Counted from the first letter of the stretch, positions 9,612 to 18,819 are shown. The stretch is DNA of 64,000 bases from Pseudosulfitobacter sp. DSM 107133 (GCF_022788695.1 NZ_CP085154.1:1178001-1242000), one strand, 5' to 3'. The notes: generated by a model from the letters alone, not told the origin. A program made the numbers and translations.

Positions 9612-10526
9612 CTAGGCCGTCGGGGGCACCCGCATCTGGCGTCGCGCGACGGTGCGCTCGCGCAGCACCACATACAGTCCTGCGCCAACTGTGATCAGGA
9701 TGCCCACCGCTGCCAGCCCGTTGGGCAGGTCGCGGAACACGACAAATCCGATCACGGTGGCAAAGGGGATTTCCAGGTACTGCATGGGCGCCAGCGTGGC
9801 CGAAGGGGCAAAGCGCAGCGACCATGTCATCAGAAGATGCCCCAGAGTTCCCAGCAGGCCGATACCCAACAGCAACAATGTCTCGCGCCCGTCGGGCAGG
9901 CGCAGCGCCAGTGCGCCCACATCCTCGGAGAACAGCAAAAGCAGCGGTGTCATAAGCGCAACCGCCATAGCGCCCGACACGGCTTGCAAGCTGACAGGAT
10001 CGGTCTGCTTGGCGATCTGGCGGGTGACCAGCATGAACAGCGCAAAGGTCACGGCCACAAAAAGCGGCCACAAGGCGGGCCAGCCCACATCGGCAAAGCT
10101 GGGCTGCACAACCAGCAGCGTACCGGCAAAGCCCACAGCACAGGCGATCAGGCGGCGGCTGCCGACCTCTTCGCCCAGTACGAATTTGCCCAAGAGCAGC
10201 ATGATGAACGGCATGACAAATGCGATCGCCACCGCATCGGCCAGCGGCAGATAGCGCAGGGCGGTGAACATGCCGCCAATGCCTGCGATGTGCAGCAGGG
10301 TGCGCAGAAAGGTCAGCCGCAGCACGCGGCCCTGCATCTTCCAGTGTCGCCCCGTCAGCCAGACCAGCGGCACCAGCACCAGCATCTGCACCATAAAGCG
10401 GCACCACAGCAGCTGCCCCAACGACAGCGACTGGCCGATAAGTTTGGCCAGCGAGTCGCCCATCGGCGCGACGACGCAAAAGCCGAGCATCATCATGATG
10501 CCAAGAAGGGGGCGGTCCTGATCCAT
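9612..10526 (-). CDS. EamA-family (DMT) transporter
   Basis: 304 residues with about ten hydrophobic segments in two EamA repeats (GDSLAKLIGQSLSLGQLLWC in the first; DVGWPALWPLFVAVTFALFM in the second). The second repeat ends with the common FRDLPNGLAAVGILITVGAG. Members export metabolites, but the substrate cannot be told from sequence. The C-terminal tail is basic. The stable hairpin at 10541-10575 separates it from upstream sdaA. Confidence 0.88.
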   Translation of the reverse strand: MDQDRPLLGIMMMLGFCVVAPMGDSLAKLIGQSLSLGQLLWCRFMVQMLVLVPLVWLTGRHWKMQGRVLRLTFLRTLLHIAGIGGMFTALRYLPLADAVAIAFVMPFIMLLLGKFVLGEEVGSRRLIACAVGFAGTLLVVQPSFADVGWPALWPLFVAVTFALFMLVTRQIAKQTDPVSLQAVSGAMAVALMTPLLLLFSEDVGALALRLPDGRETLLLLGIGLLGTLGHLLMTWSLRFAPSATLAPMQYLEIPFATVIGFVVFRDLPNGLAAVGILITVGAGLYVVLRERTVARRQMRVPPTA

Positions 10527-10540
10527 CAGGGCACGCTAGG

Positions 10541-10575
10541 TGCGGCTGCGGGGATTGGCAATTCCCGCAGCCGCA
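10541..10575. terminator. Strong 14-bp hairpin between sdaA and the DMT gene
   Basis: TGCGGCTGCGGGGA (10541-10554) pairs with 10562-10575 across a 7-base loop, all 14 positions pairing with one G-T. The A-run follows on the plus strand, so on the transcribed minus strand the T-run lies before the stem. It is not a classical intrinsic terminator for sdaA but could protect its mRNA 3' end. Confidence 0.55.
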
Positions 10576-10580
10576 AAAAC

Positions 10581-11954
10581 TCAGCAGTTCGGGACGTTGA
10601 CCGCCAGCCCGCCCAGCGAGGTTTCCTTGTACTTCTCGGACATGTCCGCACCGGTCTGGCGCATGGTCTCGATACAGGCATCCAGCGGCACCAGATGGGT
10701 GCCATCGCCGCGCAGGGCCAGCGATGCCGCACTGACCGCCTTGATCGCGCCCAGCCCGTTGCGTTCGATGCAGGGCACCTGCACCAGTCCTTTGACGGGG
10801 TCGCAGGTCATGCCCAAATGGTGCTCCAGCGCGATTTCTGCGGCGTTTTCCACCTGTTCGGGCGTGCCGCCCATCACCGCGCACAGGGCGGCGGCAGACA
10901 TCGCGGCAGCGCTGCCGACCTCGGCCTGACAGCCTGCTTCGGCGCCCGAGATCGAGGCGTTGTATTTGACCAGCCCGCCGATGGCGGCGGCGGTCAGCAG
11001 GAAGTCTTCCACATGTTTTTCGGACGCGCCGGGAACATGGTCGAGATAATAGCGCAAGGTCGCAGGCAGTACGCCCGCCGCGCCGTTGGTGGGGGCGGTC
11101 ACGACTTGCCCGCCCGCGGCGTTTTCCTCGTTCACCGCCATCGCATAGACGCTCATCCAGTCGTTGATGGTGTGCGGCGCCTGCTGGTTCAGGCCGCGCT
11201 CGGCCTGCAAAGCATCGTGAATCGCCTTGGCGCGGCGCTTGACCTGCAAGCCGCCTGGCAGGATGCCGTCATTGGTCAGCCCGCGATTGATACAGTCGTT
11301 CATCACCTGCCACAGCCGCGCGGTGCCGCGTTTCAGATTGTCGGCCCCGCCGCGCGATTCTTCGTTGGCGCGTTTCATGCCCGCGATGGTCTTGCCCGAA
11401 GCCTTGGCCATCTCCAGCATTTCCTTGGCGGATTTGAACGGAAAGGGGATAGGATCGCCTTCGTCGGTGTCCTTGCCGGCGGCCAGCTCTTCCTCGGTCA
11501 TCACGAAACCGCCGCCGATGGAATAAAACACCTGCCGCAATGTGACGTCGCCCTGGGCATCGGTCGCCATCAGAATCATACCGTTGGCATGGCCTTTCAG
11601 GTGGGTGTCATAGTCGAACACCAGATCCTGTTTGGGATCAAACGTCAGTGGAGGCAGGCCGTCGGGGTGCAACAGGTGCGACGTTTCCAGCTCGGCCAGC
11701 ACCGCTTCGGCCTTTTCGTTGTCATAGGTGTCGGGGACAAAACCGGCGAGGCCGAGAATAGTGGCACGGTCGGTGGCGTGACCGACGCCGGTGAAGGCCA
11801 GCGATCCGTGCAAAGACGCGCGCACGCCCGCAAAATGGAAGGGCGAGGCGCGCATCATGTCCAGAAAACGCGCGGCAGCAACCATTGGCCCCATGGTGTG
11901 GGACGACGACGGGCCAATGCCCACTTTGAACATCTCGAAGACTGACAGGAACAT
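10581..11954 (-). CDS. sdaA: L-serine ammonia-lyase (iron-sulfur serine dehydratase)
   Basis: Deaminates L-serine to pyruvate and ammonia using a [4Fe-4S] cluster. The 457 residues hold the beta-domain ([16 protein letters not shown] near residue 10) and alpha-domain in one chain, as in E. coli SdaA. Conserved cysteines are visible in [10 protein letters not shown] and [19 protein letters not shown], and the protein ends in NVPNC, the C-terminal cysteine that in this family enters the active site as fourth cluster ligand. Its ATG follows the stop codon of the upstream GST gene without a gap, so the two are coupled. Confidence 0.95.
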   Translation of the reverse strand: MFLSVFEMFKVGIGPSSSHTMGPMVAAARFLDMMRASPFHFAGVRASLHGSLAFTGVGHATDRATILGLAGFVPDTYDNEKAEAVLAELETSHLLHPDGLPPLTFDPKQDLVFDYDTHLKGHANGMILMATDAQGDVTLRQVFYSIGGGFVMTEEELAAGKDTDEGDPIPFPFKSAKEMLEMAKASGKTIAGMKRANEESRGGADNLKRGTARLWQVMNDCINRGLTNDGILPGGLQVKRRAKAIHDALQAERGLNQQAPHTINDWMSVYAMAVNEENAAGGQVVTAPTNGAAGVLPATLRYYLDHVPGASEKHVEDFLLTAAAIGGLVKYNASISGAEAGCQAEVGSAAAMSAAALCAVMGGTPEQVENAAEIALEHHLGMTCDPVKGLVQVPCIERNGLGAIKAVSAASLALRGDGTHLVPLDACIETMRQTGADMSEKYKETSLGGLAVNVPNC

Positions 11955-12644
11955 TTAGGTGGCACTTCCTTGGGGCGGGGTGGGTGCGCGGGGCGCGGTG
12001 AAGGGCGTGTTGCCCAGACCTTCGGCCTGCATCAACATCGCACAGGCGGGCAGGGATTCGACGCGCAGGCATGTGGCATGCAGCGCGGGATAGGTGGACA
12101 GATCGAACCAGCTGCGGTCCGTGCCCTCAGGGTAAAGAACACACCAGCGCAGGCAAGCCGCAATGTAGAAATCCAGAACCGTCGGGGTCTGACACTGCCA
12201 GTCGGGGGTCGCGGCGTCCAGATTGCGAAAGTGTCCGGTCAGCTGGCCTTGAAGCTGGCGGCGCAGACGGGCCTGATCGCGGGGGTCATCGCCGATGTAT
12301 TTGTCCGGATAAAAGGTCATCCGCAGGGCTGGGTGCAGGGTGTTGGCGACAAAGAACAGCCATTTCAGCCAGTTGCCCCGTTGCGCGTGCTCCGGTGCCG
12401 GGCCCAGCCCGCCGTGGGTATCGGCCAGCCACAGCACAATCGCGCCGGTTTCGAACAATACCCCTTGGGGTGTTTCCAGCGTTGGGATCAGCCCGTTGGG
12501 GTTCAGCGCGCGGTACGCCTCTGACGTCTGCGCACGCGTCGCACGGTCCACCAGACGCGTCTGATAGGGCAGGCCGGCATGGTCCAGCGCCAACCGGACG
12601 ATCAGCGAGGCATTGTCAGGGGCATAGTGCAGCACATAGGTCAT
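11955..12644 (-). CDS. Glutathione S-transferase family protein
   Basis: 229 residues with the thioredoxin-like N-terminal domain (LHYAPDNASLIVRLALDHAG, then NPNGLIPTLETPQGVLFETGAI with the cis-Pro and the glutathione-binding E-T/S pair) and an all-helical C-terminal domain. The start at 12644 is preferred over an ATG four codons upstream because it places the first strand directly. Its stop abuts the sdaA start. Substrate unknown. Confidence 0.85.
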   Translation of the reverse strand: MTYVLHYAPDNASLIVRLALDHAGLPYQTRLVDRATRAQTSEAYRALNPNGLIPTLETPQGVLFETGAIVLWLADTHGGLGPAPEHAQRGNWLKWLFFVANTLHPALRMTFYPDKYIGDDPRDQARLRRQLQGQLTGHFRNLDAATPDWQCQTPTVLDFYIAACLRWCVLYPEGTDRSWFDLSTYPALHATCLRVESLPACAMLMQAEGLGNTPFTAPRAPTPPQGSAT

Positions 12645-12968
12645 GCCCGCACACATAGCGCCCGTCGCGCGGCGCAGGATCGCTGTTTGCGACGCATCTG
12701 CTGCGAAAGCTGACGCGGCGACACAGCAAGCCAGAAACAGCGTTTCACGCCGCCCGCAGTGCAGTCAGGCCCATCCGGTCACCGGATCGCGGGTCAGGGG
12801 CGCAGACCAGCGAAAGCCATGGTCCCGGCTTGTGGCATCACAAGACCTGTATGCGCCAGATTTTCAATTGTTTTTAGGCGGTTTCGGGACGCTATGGCGT
12901 GCCGTTTCAGGTGGCTTAAACCTTTTGTCACTAGGGCTGGTCGAAAGTGCGTCAAGAAAGACTGACAT
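12645..12968. other. 324-base intergenic region between GST gene and Hint-protein gene
   Basis: No convincing gene is present; the open frames lack a ribosome site and have no family features. It contains a perfect 15-base inverted repeat ATCCGGT-C-ACCGGAT at 12773-12787 and an AT-rich stretch near 12862-12875. It should hold divergent promoters for the genes on either side. Confidence 0.6.
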
Positions 12969-14027
12969 ATGCCAACCTATTCTTTTCACGCTTTCGGGTT
13001 CGACGTGGTTTCCACCACCGGGCCCGATCCTTTTGCGTCTGACAACACCGGAAATGCCAGCGCGGTGTCGTCCGGTTCTACCATTCGGATTGATGCCGAC
13101 GCCGTGGCAAGTGAAATGGTTCTGACCGACAACGAAGGCATCTTTGAAGACGCAGATGGCGGACAGGATCTGGTGCAGGGTGTGGTGCTGAACGGCACGG
13201 CTTATGACCCCGGCGAGAACATCCAGACCGAATATGCATATGTCGTCCGGCCCGTGGGTTCTGTCGACGCGGCAGACAATATCACGATCTATGTTCTGGA
13301 AATTCATGCGGATGCGCAGGGCATCGCTTCGGACAGCCGCCTGATTCCGGGGGTTGAGTACCGGATTTTGTCCATTGCCTCGAACGATCCCGAGGTCGCC
13401 TATGCCGATATGGCGGTCTGCTATTTGCGCGGCACAGGCATCGCGGTTCCAGGTGGCGAACGCGCGGTCGAGGAGATTCTATGCGGCGATCTGGTCAGCG
13501 CCATCGATTCCGGCCCGCAAGGGGTGGTCTGGCGCGGGCAGCAAACCGTCAGCGGGCGGGGCAGGCTGGCTCCAATTCGCATTGCGGCGGGAACGCTGGA
13601 CAATGACCGTGATCTGTTCGTTTCGCCCCAGCACCGTATTCTGGTTGCCTCGGGCTGGGCTGCGCCGCTGGATCAGGGGCGGGCGCATCTGGTTCCGGCG
13701 AAGGCACTTGTGGGCTTGCCGGGCATCACCACAGCGCCGCGACGGGTTGTGCACTATCATCACATCCTGTGCGCCGCGCACCATCTGGTGCGGGCCAACG
13801 GGGCGATTTCGGAAACCATGCTGCCCGGCGCGCAGGCGCTTGCCGCATTGGGGCCGGTGGCGCGAACGGAAATCAACACGTTGCTGGGGCAAGCGGTATC
13901 TATGCCGACAGTGCGTCCCTGTCTGCGGGTCGGACAGTGGCACCGGATACACAGTTTCGGGCAGCCGTCACCAAATCACGCCCCCGCGGCCGTGCCGCCG
14001 GCGCTTTGTTCCGACATTTGCCCATAG
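12969..14027 (+). CDS. Hint (Hedgehog/intein) domain protein
   Basis: 352 residues. Residues 1-145 form a beta-rich, acidic domain without signal peptide. A Hint_2-type domain follows, starting at Cys151 in CYLRGTGIAVPGGERAVEEI, with the later SPQHRILV motif holding the conserved His and the VHYHHILCAAHHLVRANG strand. Such domains in Rhodobacterales are often attached to secreted or RTX-like proteins; the biological role is not established. The closing segment (from about 320) is Pro- and Ala-rich. It lies 54 bases before rpiA on the same strand but is functionally unlike it. Confidence 0.85.
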   Translation: MPTYSFHAFGFDVVSTTGPDPFASDNTGNASAVSSGSTIRIDADAVASEMVLTDNEGIFEDADGGQDLVQGVVLNGTAYDPGENIQTEYAYVVRPVGSVDAADNITIYVLEIHADAQGIASDSRLIPGVEYRILSIASNDPEVAYADMAVCYLRGTGIAVPGGERAVEEILCGDLVSAIDSGPQGVVWRGQQTVSGRGRLAPIRIAAGTLDNDRDLFVSPQHRILVASGWAAPLDQGRAHLVPAKALVGLPGITTAPRRVVHYHHILCAAHHLVRANGAISETMLPGAQALAALGPVARTEINTLLGQAVSMPTVRPCLRVGQWHRIHSFGQPSPNHAPAAVPPALCSDICP

Positions 14028-14081
14028 CACCCAAGGCGCATCTTTCCTATAAGCAGCACGACACATCAACGGAGCTGCCCC

Positions 14082-14870
14082 ATGTCCGGAGAACTTTCCC
14101 CTATCGACAAGGCGAAATTCGTCGCTGCCAAGCGCGCCGCCGATTTCGTCGAAGACGGTATGCGCGTGGGATTGGGAACCGGCAGTACGGCCGCTTGGCT
14201 GGTGCGCTGCATCGGTGAAATGGTGCGCAACGACGGCCTGCGGATCAAGGGCGTTCCGACCTCGTCCCGCACGGCGCATCTGGCGCGCGAAGTGGGCATC
14301 GAGGTGATGTCGCTGGACGAGGCGAAATGGCTGGATCTGACCATTGACGGGGCCGATGAATTTGACGGTAACCTGAACCTGATCAAAGGCGGCGGCGGCG
14401 CGTTGTTGCAGGAAAAGATCGTGGCCACGGCCAGCGACCAGATGATTGTGATCGCGGACATCGGCAAAGAGGTGGAAACGCTGGGCGCCTTCCCGCTGCC
14501 CATCGAAGTGATCCCCTTTGGCTGGCAGACCACCCAGGCGCTGGTCGAGGAAACGCTGATTTCGATGGACGTGCTGGGGCGGTCCTCGTCGCTGCGCATG
14601 AACGGCACGCACCCCTTCATCACCGATGAGGGCAACCATATTCTGGACCTGCACCTGAACCGTATCGGCAACGTGCGCCAGCTGTCGCTGGTGCTGAACC
14701 AGATGCCCGGTGTCGTCGAAAACGGTTTGTTCATAGACATTTGTGACGCGGTTGTGATCGGTTATGGCGATGGACGTGTCGAGGTCCGCGACATAAATGA
14801 AGGCACCATTGAACAGGACCGCCTGGATTTCGTCGAAACCGACAACCTGTTCACCGATCTTGCAGAATAA
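14082..14870 (+). CDS. rpiA: Ribose-5-phosphate isomerase A
   Basis: Interconverts ribose 5-phosphate and ribulose 5-phosphate in the pentose phosphate pathway. The protein has 262 residues. Family motifs are GLGTGSTAAW for phosphate binding, LTIDGADEFD with the catalytic Asp residues, and LIKGGGGALLQEK with the catalytic region. It is longer than many RpiA proteins by a short C-terminal tail after the usual end. gor follows after 11 bases, so rpiA-gor is likely an operon. That link makes sense because the pentose pathway supplies NADPH to glutathione reductase. Confidence 0.95.
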   Translation: MSGELSPIDKAKFVAAKRAADFVEDGMRVGLGTGSTAAWLVRCIGEMVRNDGLRIKGVPTSSRTAHLAREVGIEVMSLDEAKWLDLTIDGADEFDGNLNLIKGGGGALLQEKIVATASDQMIVIADIGKEVETLGAFPLPIEVIPFGWQTTQALVEETLISMDVLGRSSSLRMNGTHPFITDEGNHILDLHLNRIGNVRQLSLVLNQMPGVVENGLFIDICDAVVIGYGDGRVEVRDINEGTIEQDRLDFVETDNLFTDLAE

Positions 14871-14881
14871 AGGGCTGTTTC

Positions 14882-16330
14882 ATGGCTTCGACATACGATT
14901 TTGATCTATTTGTGATTGGCGGAGGTTCGGGCGGCGTGCGTGCGGCGCGCGTGGCGGCAGGCGACGGGGTGAAAGTCGGACTGGCCGAGGAAAGCCGTTA
15001 TGGCGGCACCTGTGTGATCCGGGGCTGTGTGCCCAAAAAGCTGATGGTCTTTGCCAGCGAATATCGCGACATGACCGAAGATGCCCGCGCCTATGGCTGG
15101 GATATCAAGGATGGCCCCTTCGACTGGCCGGCGTTCCAGAAGAACCTGCACACCGAACTGGACCGGCTGGAAGGCGTCTATCGCAACCTGCTGGCCAACT
15201 CGGGTGTCGAAACCTTCGACAGCCGCGCGCGGCTGAAAGACAAGCACACGATCGTGCTGGACGATGGTACGGAAAAGACCGCCAAAACCATCCTGATCGC
15301 CACTGGCGGCTATCCTGTGCGCCCCGACCTGCCCAATGCCGATCTGGGCATTGTGAGCGATGACATTTTTGATCTGGAAAGCCTGCCCAAGTCGATCCTG
15401 ATCATCGGCGGTGGCTATATCGCCTGCGAATTTGCCTGCATCCTGCACGGCCTCGGTGTCGAGGTGACGCAATATTACCGCGGTGCGCAAATCCTGCGCG
15501 GCTTTGACGACGAGGCGCGCGGTCTGATAGCCGAAGCGATGCGCGCGCGCGGGATTGATCTGCATGTGGGCACCGATATTGTCGAGATGTGGCCCGCTGG
15601 TCAGGCACATGACGCATTGACCGGCTCGGACGCGGCAATGGGGGCGGAAGGCTCTGACAAGGCTGCAAAACAGGGTGGTGTCCACGGTGGTCCGGTTTGT
15701 GTGAAATCCACGACGGGTGGTGAAAAAACCTTTGATATGGTATTCTTTGCCACAGGCCGCGCGCCGTCCAGCCGTGACATCGGGTTGCAAGAGGCGGGCG
15801 TGATCCTGGGCCGCAAGGGCGAAATCCTGGTGGATGAATTCTCCAGGACGGCGGTGGACAACATCTATGCCATTGGCGATGTCACCGACCGCGTCAACCT
15901 GACGCCCGTTGCCATCCGCGAAGGCATGGCTTTTGTCGAAACCGTATACCGCGACAACCCGACACCGGTCGACCACGACCTGATCCCGTCCGCGATCTTC
16001 ACCCAGCCTGAAATGGGCACCATCGGCCTGAGCGAGGAGGCAGCCGCCGCGCAAGAAGAGATCGAGGTTTACGCCTCCAGCTTCCGCCCGATGCAGACCG
16101 CCTTTGCCGGACGCGAGGCCCGGGTGTTGATGAAACTGATCGTATCCAGGAAAACCCGCGTGGTTCTGGGCTGTCATATCGTCGCGCCGGGCGCGGGCGA
16201 GATGATCCAGCTTGCAGGCATCGCAATCAAGATGGGCGCAACCAAAGAAGACTTTGATCGCGTTTGCGCGGTACATCCGACCATGTCCGAGGAAATCGTG
16301 ACGATGCGGACACCGATACGCACTGCTTGA
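14882..16330 (+). CDS. gor: Glutathione-disulfide reductase
   Basis: NADPH-dependent flavoprotein that keeps glutathione reduced. The 482 residues include the FAD dinucleotide fold (IGGGSGGVRAAR), the redox disulfide GGTCVIRGCVPKK (Cys44, Cys49), the NADPH fold (IIGGGYIACEFA) and the dimer interface with VHPTMSEE carrying the catalytic His. GGTCVIRGC is the form found in plant, cyanobacterial and alphaproteobacterial enzymes. Between about residues 240 and 275 there is an unusual hydrophilic stretch (SDAAMGAEGSDKAAKQGGVH) where most homologues have a short turn. Confidence 0.94.
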   Translation: MASTYDFDLFVIGGGSGGVRAARVAAGDGVKVGLAEESRYGGTCVIRGCVPKKLMVFASEYRDMTEDARAYGWDIKDGPFDWPAFQKNLHTELDRLEGVYRNLLANSGVETFDSRARLKDKHTIVLDDGTEKTAKTILIATGGYPVRPDLPNADLGIVSDDIFDLESLPKSILIIGGGYIACEFACILHGLGVEVTQYYRGAQILRGFDDEARGLIAEAMRARGIDLHVGTDIVEMWPAGQAHDALTGSDAAMGAEGSDKAAKQGGVHGGPVCVKSTTGGEKTFDMVFFATGRAPSSRDIGLQEAGVILGRKGEILVDEFSRTAVDNIYAIGDVTDRVNLTPVAIREGMAFVETVYRDNPTPVDHDLIPSAIFTQPEMGTIGLSEEAAAAQEEIEVYASSFRPMQTAFAGREARVLMKLIVSRKTRVVLGCHIVAPGAGEMIQLAGIAIKMGATKEDFDRVCAVHPTMSEEIVTMRTPIRTA

Positions 16331-16406
16331 ATTACTCAAGTAAAATACACAGGTAATGAATTGATGCGCGGCTCAAAGGGGCGGCGAACAGGAGGACAGA
16401 AAACAT

Positions 16407-17555
16407 ATGGCTGGCAACACAGGCGGCCCGTGGGGCGGCGGAGGCTCTGGCGGAGATGACGAGCGCGGGGGTAATCGCGGCTCGAACGGATCAGGCAGCG
16501 GGGGAAAACCCGGCGGCGGGCAGATGCCCGAGATCGACGATCTGGTCAAAAAAGGTCAGGAACAGCTGCGCGTCCTGATGGGCGGACGTGGTGGCAACAA
16601 CGGCACCGGCGGCGGACGTGGTCCGGGCGGTGGCGGTGGCCCGCGTCTGACACGCGGCACGCTGGGTCTGGGCGCGCTTGTCCTGATCGTGGGCTGGGGG
16701 CTTGCCAGCTTCTATACCGTGAAACCCGAAGAACGCTCGGTCGAGCTGTTCCTGGGCAAATATTCGGCCACCGGCGAGCCGGGTCTGAACTTTGCGCCCT
16801 GGCCGCTGGTGACGGCGGTGGTTCTGCCGGTGACGCGCGAACAGACCGAAACCATCGGCACCGGATCGCGCGGCGAAAGCGGGTTGATGCTGACCACCGA
16901 TGAAAACATCATCGACATTGATTTTCAGGTGGTCTGGAACATCTCGGACCCGGCAAAATACCTGTTCAATCTGGCCGAGCCGGAAGAGACCATCCGCGCC
17001 GTGTCGGAATCGGCGATGCGTGAAGTGATCGCACGTTCGGAACTGGCGCCGATCCTGAACCGCGACCGTCAGGTTATCGCGGATGAGGCACAGCAATTGA
17101 TCCAGACGACGCTGGACCAATACGACAGCGGTGTGAACATCCTGCGCCTGAACCTCGACAAGGCAGACCCGCCGCGCGACGTGATCGACAGCTTCCGCGA
17201 AGTGCAGGCGGCCGAGCAGCAACGTGACCGTCTGGAACGCGAGGCTGACGCCTATGCCAACCGCGTCTTGGCCGGTGCCCGTGGTGAAGCGGCGCAAACG
17301 CTGGAAGAGGCCGAAGGCTATCGCGCCCAGCAAGTGAACGAAGCCCAGGGTGAAGCCGCGCGTTTTACCTCGGTCTTGCAGGAATATTCCAAAGCGCCAC
17401 AGGTGACACGCAAGCGCCTGTATCTGGAAACCATGGAGAAAATTCTGGGGGATGTGGACAAGATCATCCTTGAGAATTCAACCGATGGCAACGGCGGGCA
17501 GGGGGTTGTTCCCTATCTGCCGCTTAATCAATTGCGCGGTGGAGGATCGAACTGA
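16407..17555 (+). CDS. hflK: FtsH protease modulator HflK
   Basis: With HflC forms a large membrane-anchored ring around the FtsH protease and limits its access to membrane proteins. The 382 residues have a long Gly/Asn/Arg-rich cytoplasmic tail (about 1-85), one membrane helix (about 88-107, LGALVLIVGWGLASFY), then an SPFH/band-7 domain on the periplasmic side (TVKPEERSVELFLGKY) and a coiled-coil region. AGGAGG precedes the ATG at 16407, a strong ribosome site. The stop overlaps the hflC start (TGATG). Confidence 0.95.
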   Translation: MAGNTGGPWGGGGSGGDDERGGNRGSNGSGSGGKPGGGQMPEIDDLVKKGQEQLRVLMGGRGGNNGTGGGRGPGGGGGPRLTRGTLGLGALVLIVGWGLASFYTVKPEERSVELFLGKYSATGEPGLNFAPWPLVTAVVLPVTREQTETIGTGSRGESGLMLTTDENIIDIDFQVVWNISDPAKYLFNLAEPEETIRAVSESAMREVIARSELAPILNRDRQVIADEAQQLIQTTLDQYDSGVNILRLNLDKADPPRDVIDSFREVQAAEQQRDRLEREADAYANRVLAGARGEAAQTLEEAEGYRAQQVNEAQGEAARFTSVLQEYSKAPQVTRKRLYLETMEKILGDVDKIILENSTDGNGGQGVVPYLPLNQLRGGGSN

Positions 17556-18448
17556 TGCGGAACACAACACTCATCATACCCGCACTCGTCGTGCTGGTGG
17601 CCATTTTGCTCAGCTCGGTGTTTATCGTGGACGAGCGTGAAAAGGCGCTGGTCCTGCAATTCGGCCAGATCAAATCGGTCAAGGAAGAGCCGGGACTCGC
17701 GTTCAAGATCCCGCTGATCCAAGAGGTCGTGCGCTATGACGACCGCATTCAGGCACTGGACACCGTGCCAACCGAAGTCACCCCTTCGGATGACCGCCGC
17801 CTGGTTGTCGACGCCTTTGCCCGCTACCGGATTTCCGACGTGGTGCAGTTTCGCCAAGCGGTCGGCGCCAATGGGATGCGTGCTGCCGAGGACCGGCTGC
17901 AAGGTATCCTGAACCCGGTGATTCGTGCGGTTCTGGGCTCGAACGGCGTGACATCCAACACCATCCTGTCGGCAGACCGTGCCGGCCTGATGGCGCGTAT
18001 CACCACGCAGGCCCGCCAGCGTGCCCTGCCGTTGGGGCTGGAAGTGGTGGACGTGCGTCTGAAACAGACCAACCTGCCGGAACAGAACCTTGATGCCACA
18101 TTTGCCCGGATGCGCGCCGAGCGGGAACGTGAAGCCGCAGACGAAATCGCGCGCGGTGAAGAAGCCGCCCAGCGGGTGCGTGCGCAAGCCGACCGGACCG
18201 TGGTCGAGTTGACCTCGGATGCGACCCGTCAGGGTGATATCATCCGTGGTGAAGCCGATGCCGAACGCAACGGTATCTTTGCCGAGGCCTTTGGCGCCGA
18301 CCCCGAGTTCTTCGAATTCTACCGCTCTCTGACTGCCTATGAGCGGGCGCTGAAGGGCAACAACTCGACGATGGTTCTGTCGCCGGACAGCGAGTTCTTT
18401 AACTACCTGCGCTCGGATCAGGGCGCACGCTCGGCCGAGGGCGAATAA
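17555..18448 (+). CDS. hflC: FtsH protease modulator HflC
   Basis: Partner of HflK in the FtsH-HflKC complex. The 297 residues begin with one membrane helix (about 5-25) followed by the SPFH domain (VDEREKALVLQFGQIKSV) and the conserved alternating coiled coil (MRAEREREAADEIARGEEAA). The end (SPDSEFFNYLRSDQG) matches the typical HflC C-terminus. Coupled to hflK by TGATG overlap and to the next gene by a one-base gap. Confidence 0.95.
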   Translation: MRNTTLIIPALVVLVAILLSSVFIVDEREKALVLQFGQIKSVKEEPGLAFKIPLIQEVVRYDDRIQALDTVPTEVTPSDDRRLVVDAFARYRISDVVQFRQAVGANGMRAAEDRLQGILNPVIRAVLGSNGVTSNTILSADRAGLMARITTQARQRALPLGLEVVDVRLKQTNLPEQNLDATFARMRAEREREAADEIARGEEAAQRVRAQADRTVVELTSDATRQGDIIRGEADAERNGIFAEAFGADPEFFEFYRSLTAYERALKGNNSTMVLSPDSEFFNYLRSDQGARSAEGE

Positions 18449-18449
18449 C

Positions 18450-18647
18450 ATGGCCTGGGTCCTGATGGCCCTGGGACTGGTACTGATGGTTGAGGGGCTG
18501 GCCTATGCGCTGGCCCCTTCGCTTGTCGAACGGATGCTGGAGCTGTTGCGCAGCCTGCCCGAGGCTGTGCGCAGACAGGTGGGTCTTCTCGCTTTGGTGA
18601 GTGGGCTGTTGCTGATCTGGGCCGCGTTCCAGCTGGGCCTGCATTGA
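18450..18647 (+). CDS. DUF2065 (YjeT-like) small membrane protein
   Basis: 65 residues with two membrane segments (about 2-20 and 44-62) and the DUF2065 pattern (GLVLMVEGLAYALAP ... RQVGLLALVSGLLLIW). In many proteobacteria this gene follows hflKC, as here with one base between. The function is unknown; context suggests a link to membrane protein quality control. Confidence 0.85.
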   Translation: MAWVLMALGLVLMVEGLAYALAPSLVERMLELLRSLPEAVRRQVGLLALVSGLLLIWAAFQLGLH

Positions 18648-18699
18648 ACGCGGCGCTGACGCGCCATTTGATTTTATTCAAAATTATCCTAATTTTGGT

Positions 18700-18736
18700 C
18701 TTATGCCTCCGGCGGGGATATTTCGGGCCAAAAGAA
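18700..18736 (+). repeat. Intergenic repeat B, copy 1
   Basis: The sequence TTATGCCTCCGGCGGGGATA and the following TTT...GGCCAAAAGAAG recurs at 34184-34220 with 4-5 differences. Both copies lie soon after a short membrane-protein gene, in the same orientation as that gene. A similar motif is, from memory, frequent in roseobacter genomes. Confidence 0.7.
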
Positions 18737-18793
18737 GAAATTTCCCCGCGCCTTGCCCGCAGGGGCCGAGGTTCACAGATAGGTAACGTGGTG

Positions 18794-18819
18794 TTGACAG
18801 GGTGCGATTGAATTCAATC
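18794..18819 (+). promoter_or_regulatory. Candidate -35 box and perfect palindrome upstream of degP
   Basis: TTGACA (18794-18799) is followed by the perfect 14-base palindrome GATTGAATTCAATC (18806-18819), which would sit between the -35 and -10 boxes. No good -10 box is seen at normal spacing. It is a possible operator or a chance palindrome. Confidence 0.35.

Noticed and set aside
9555..11945. 796-codon open frame on the plus strand opposite the DMT and sdaA genes
   Set aside because: GC-rich shadow frame; protein is His/Gln/Arg-rich with no domain, and sdaA on the other strand is certain.
14906..16339. 477-codon frame opposite gor
   Set aside because: Shadow of gor; gor has all active-site motifs.
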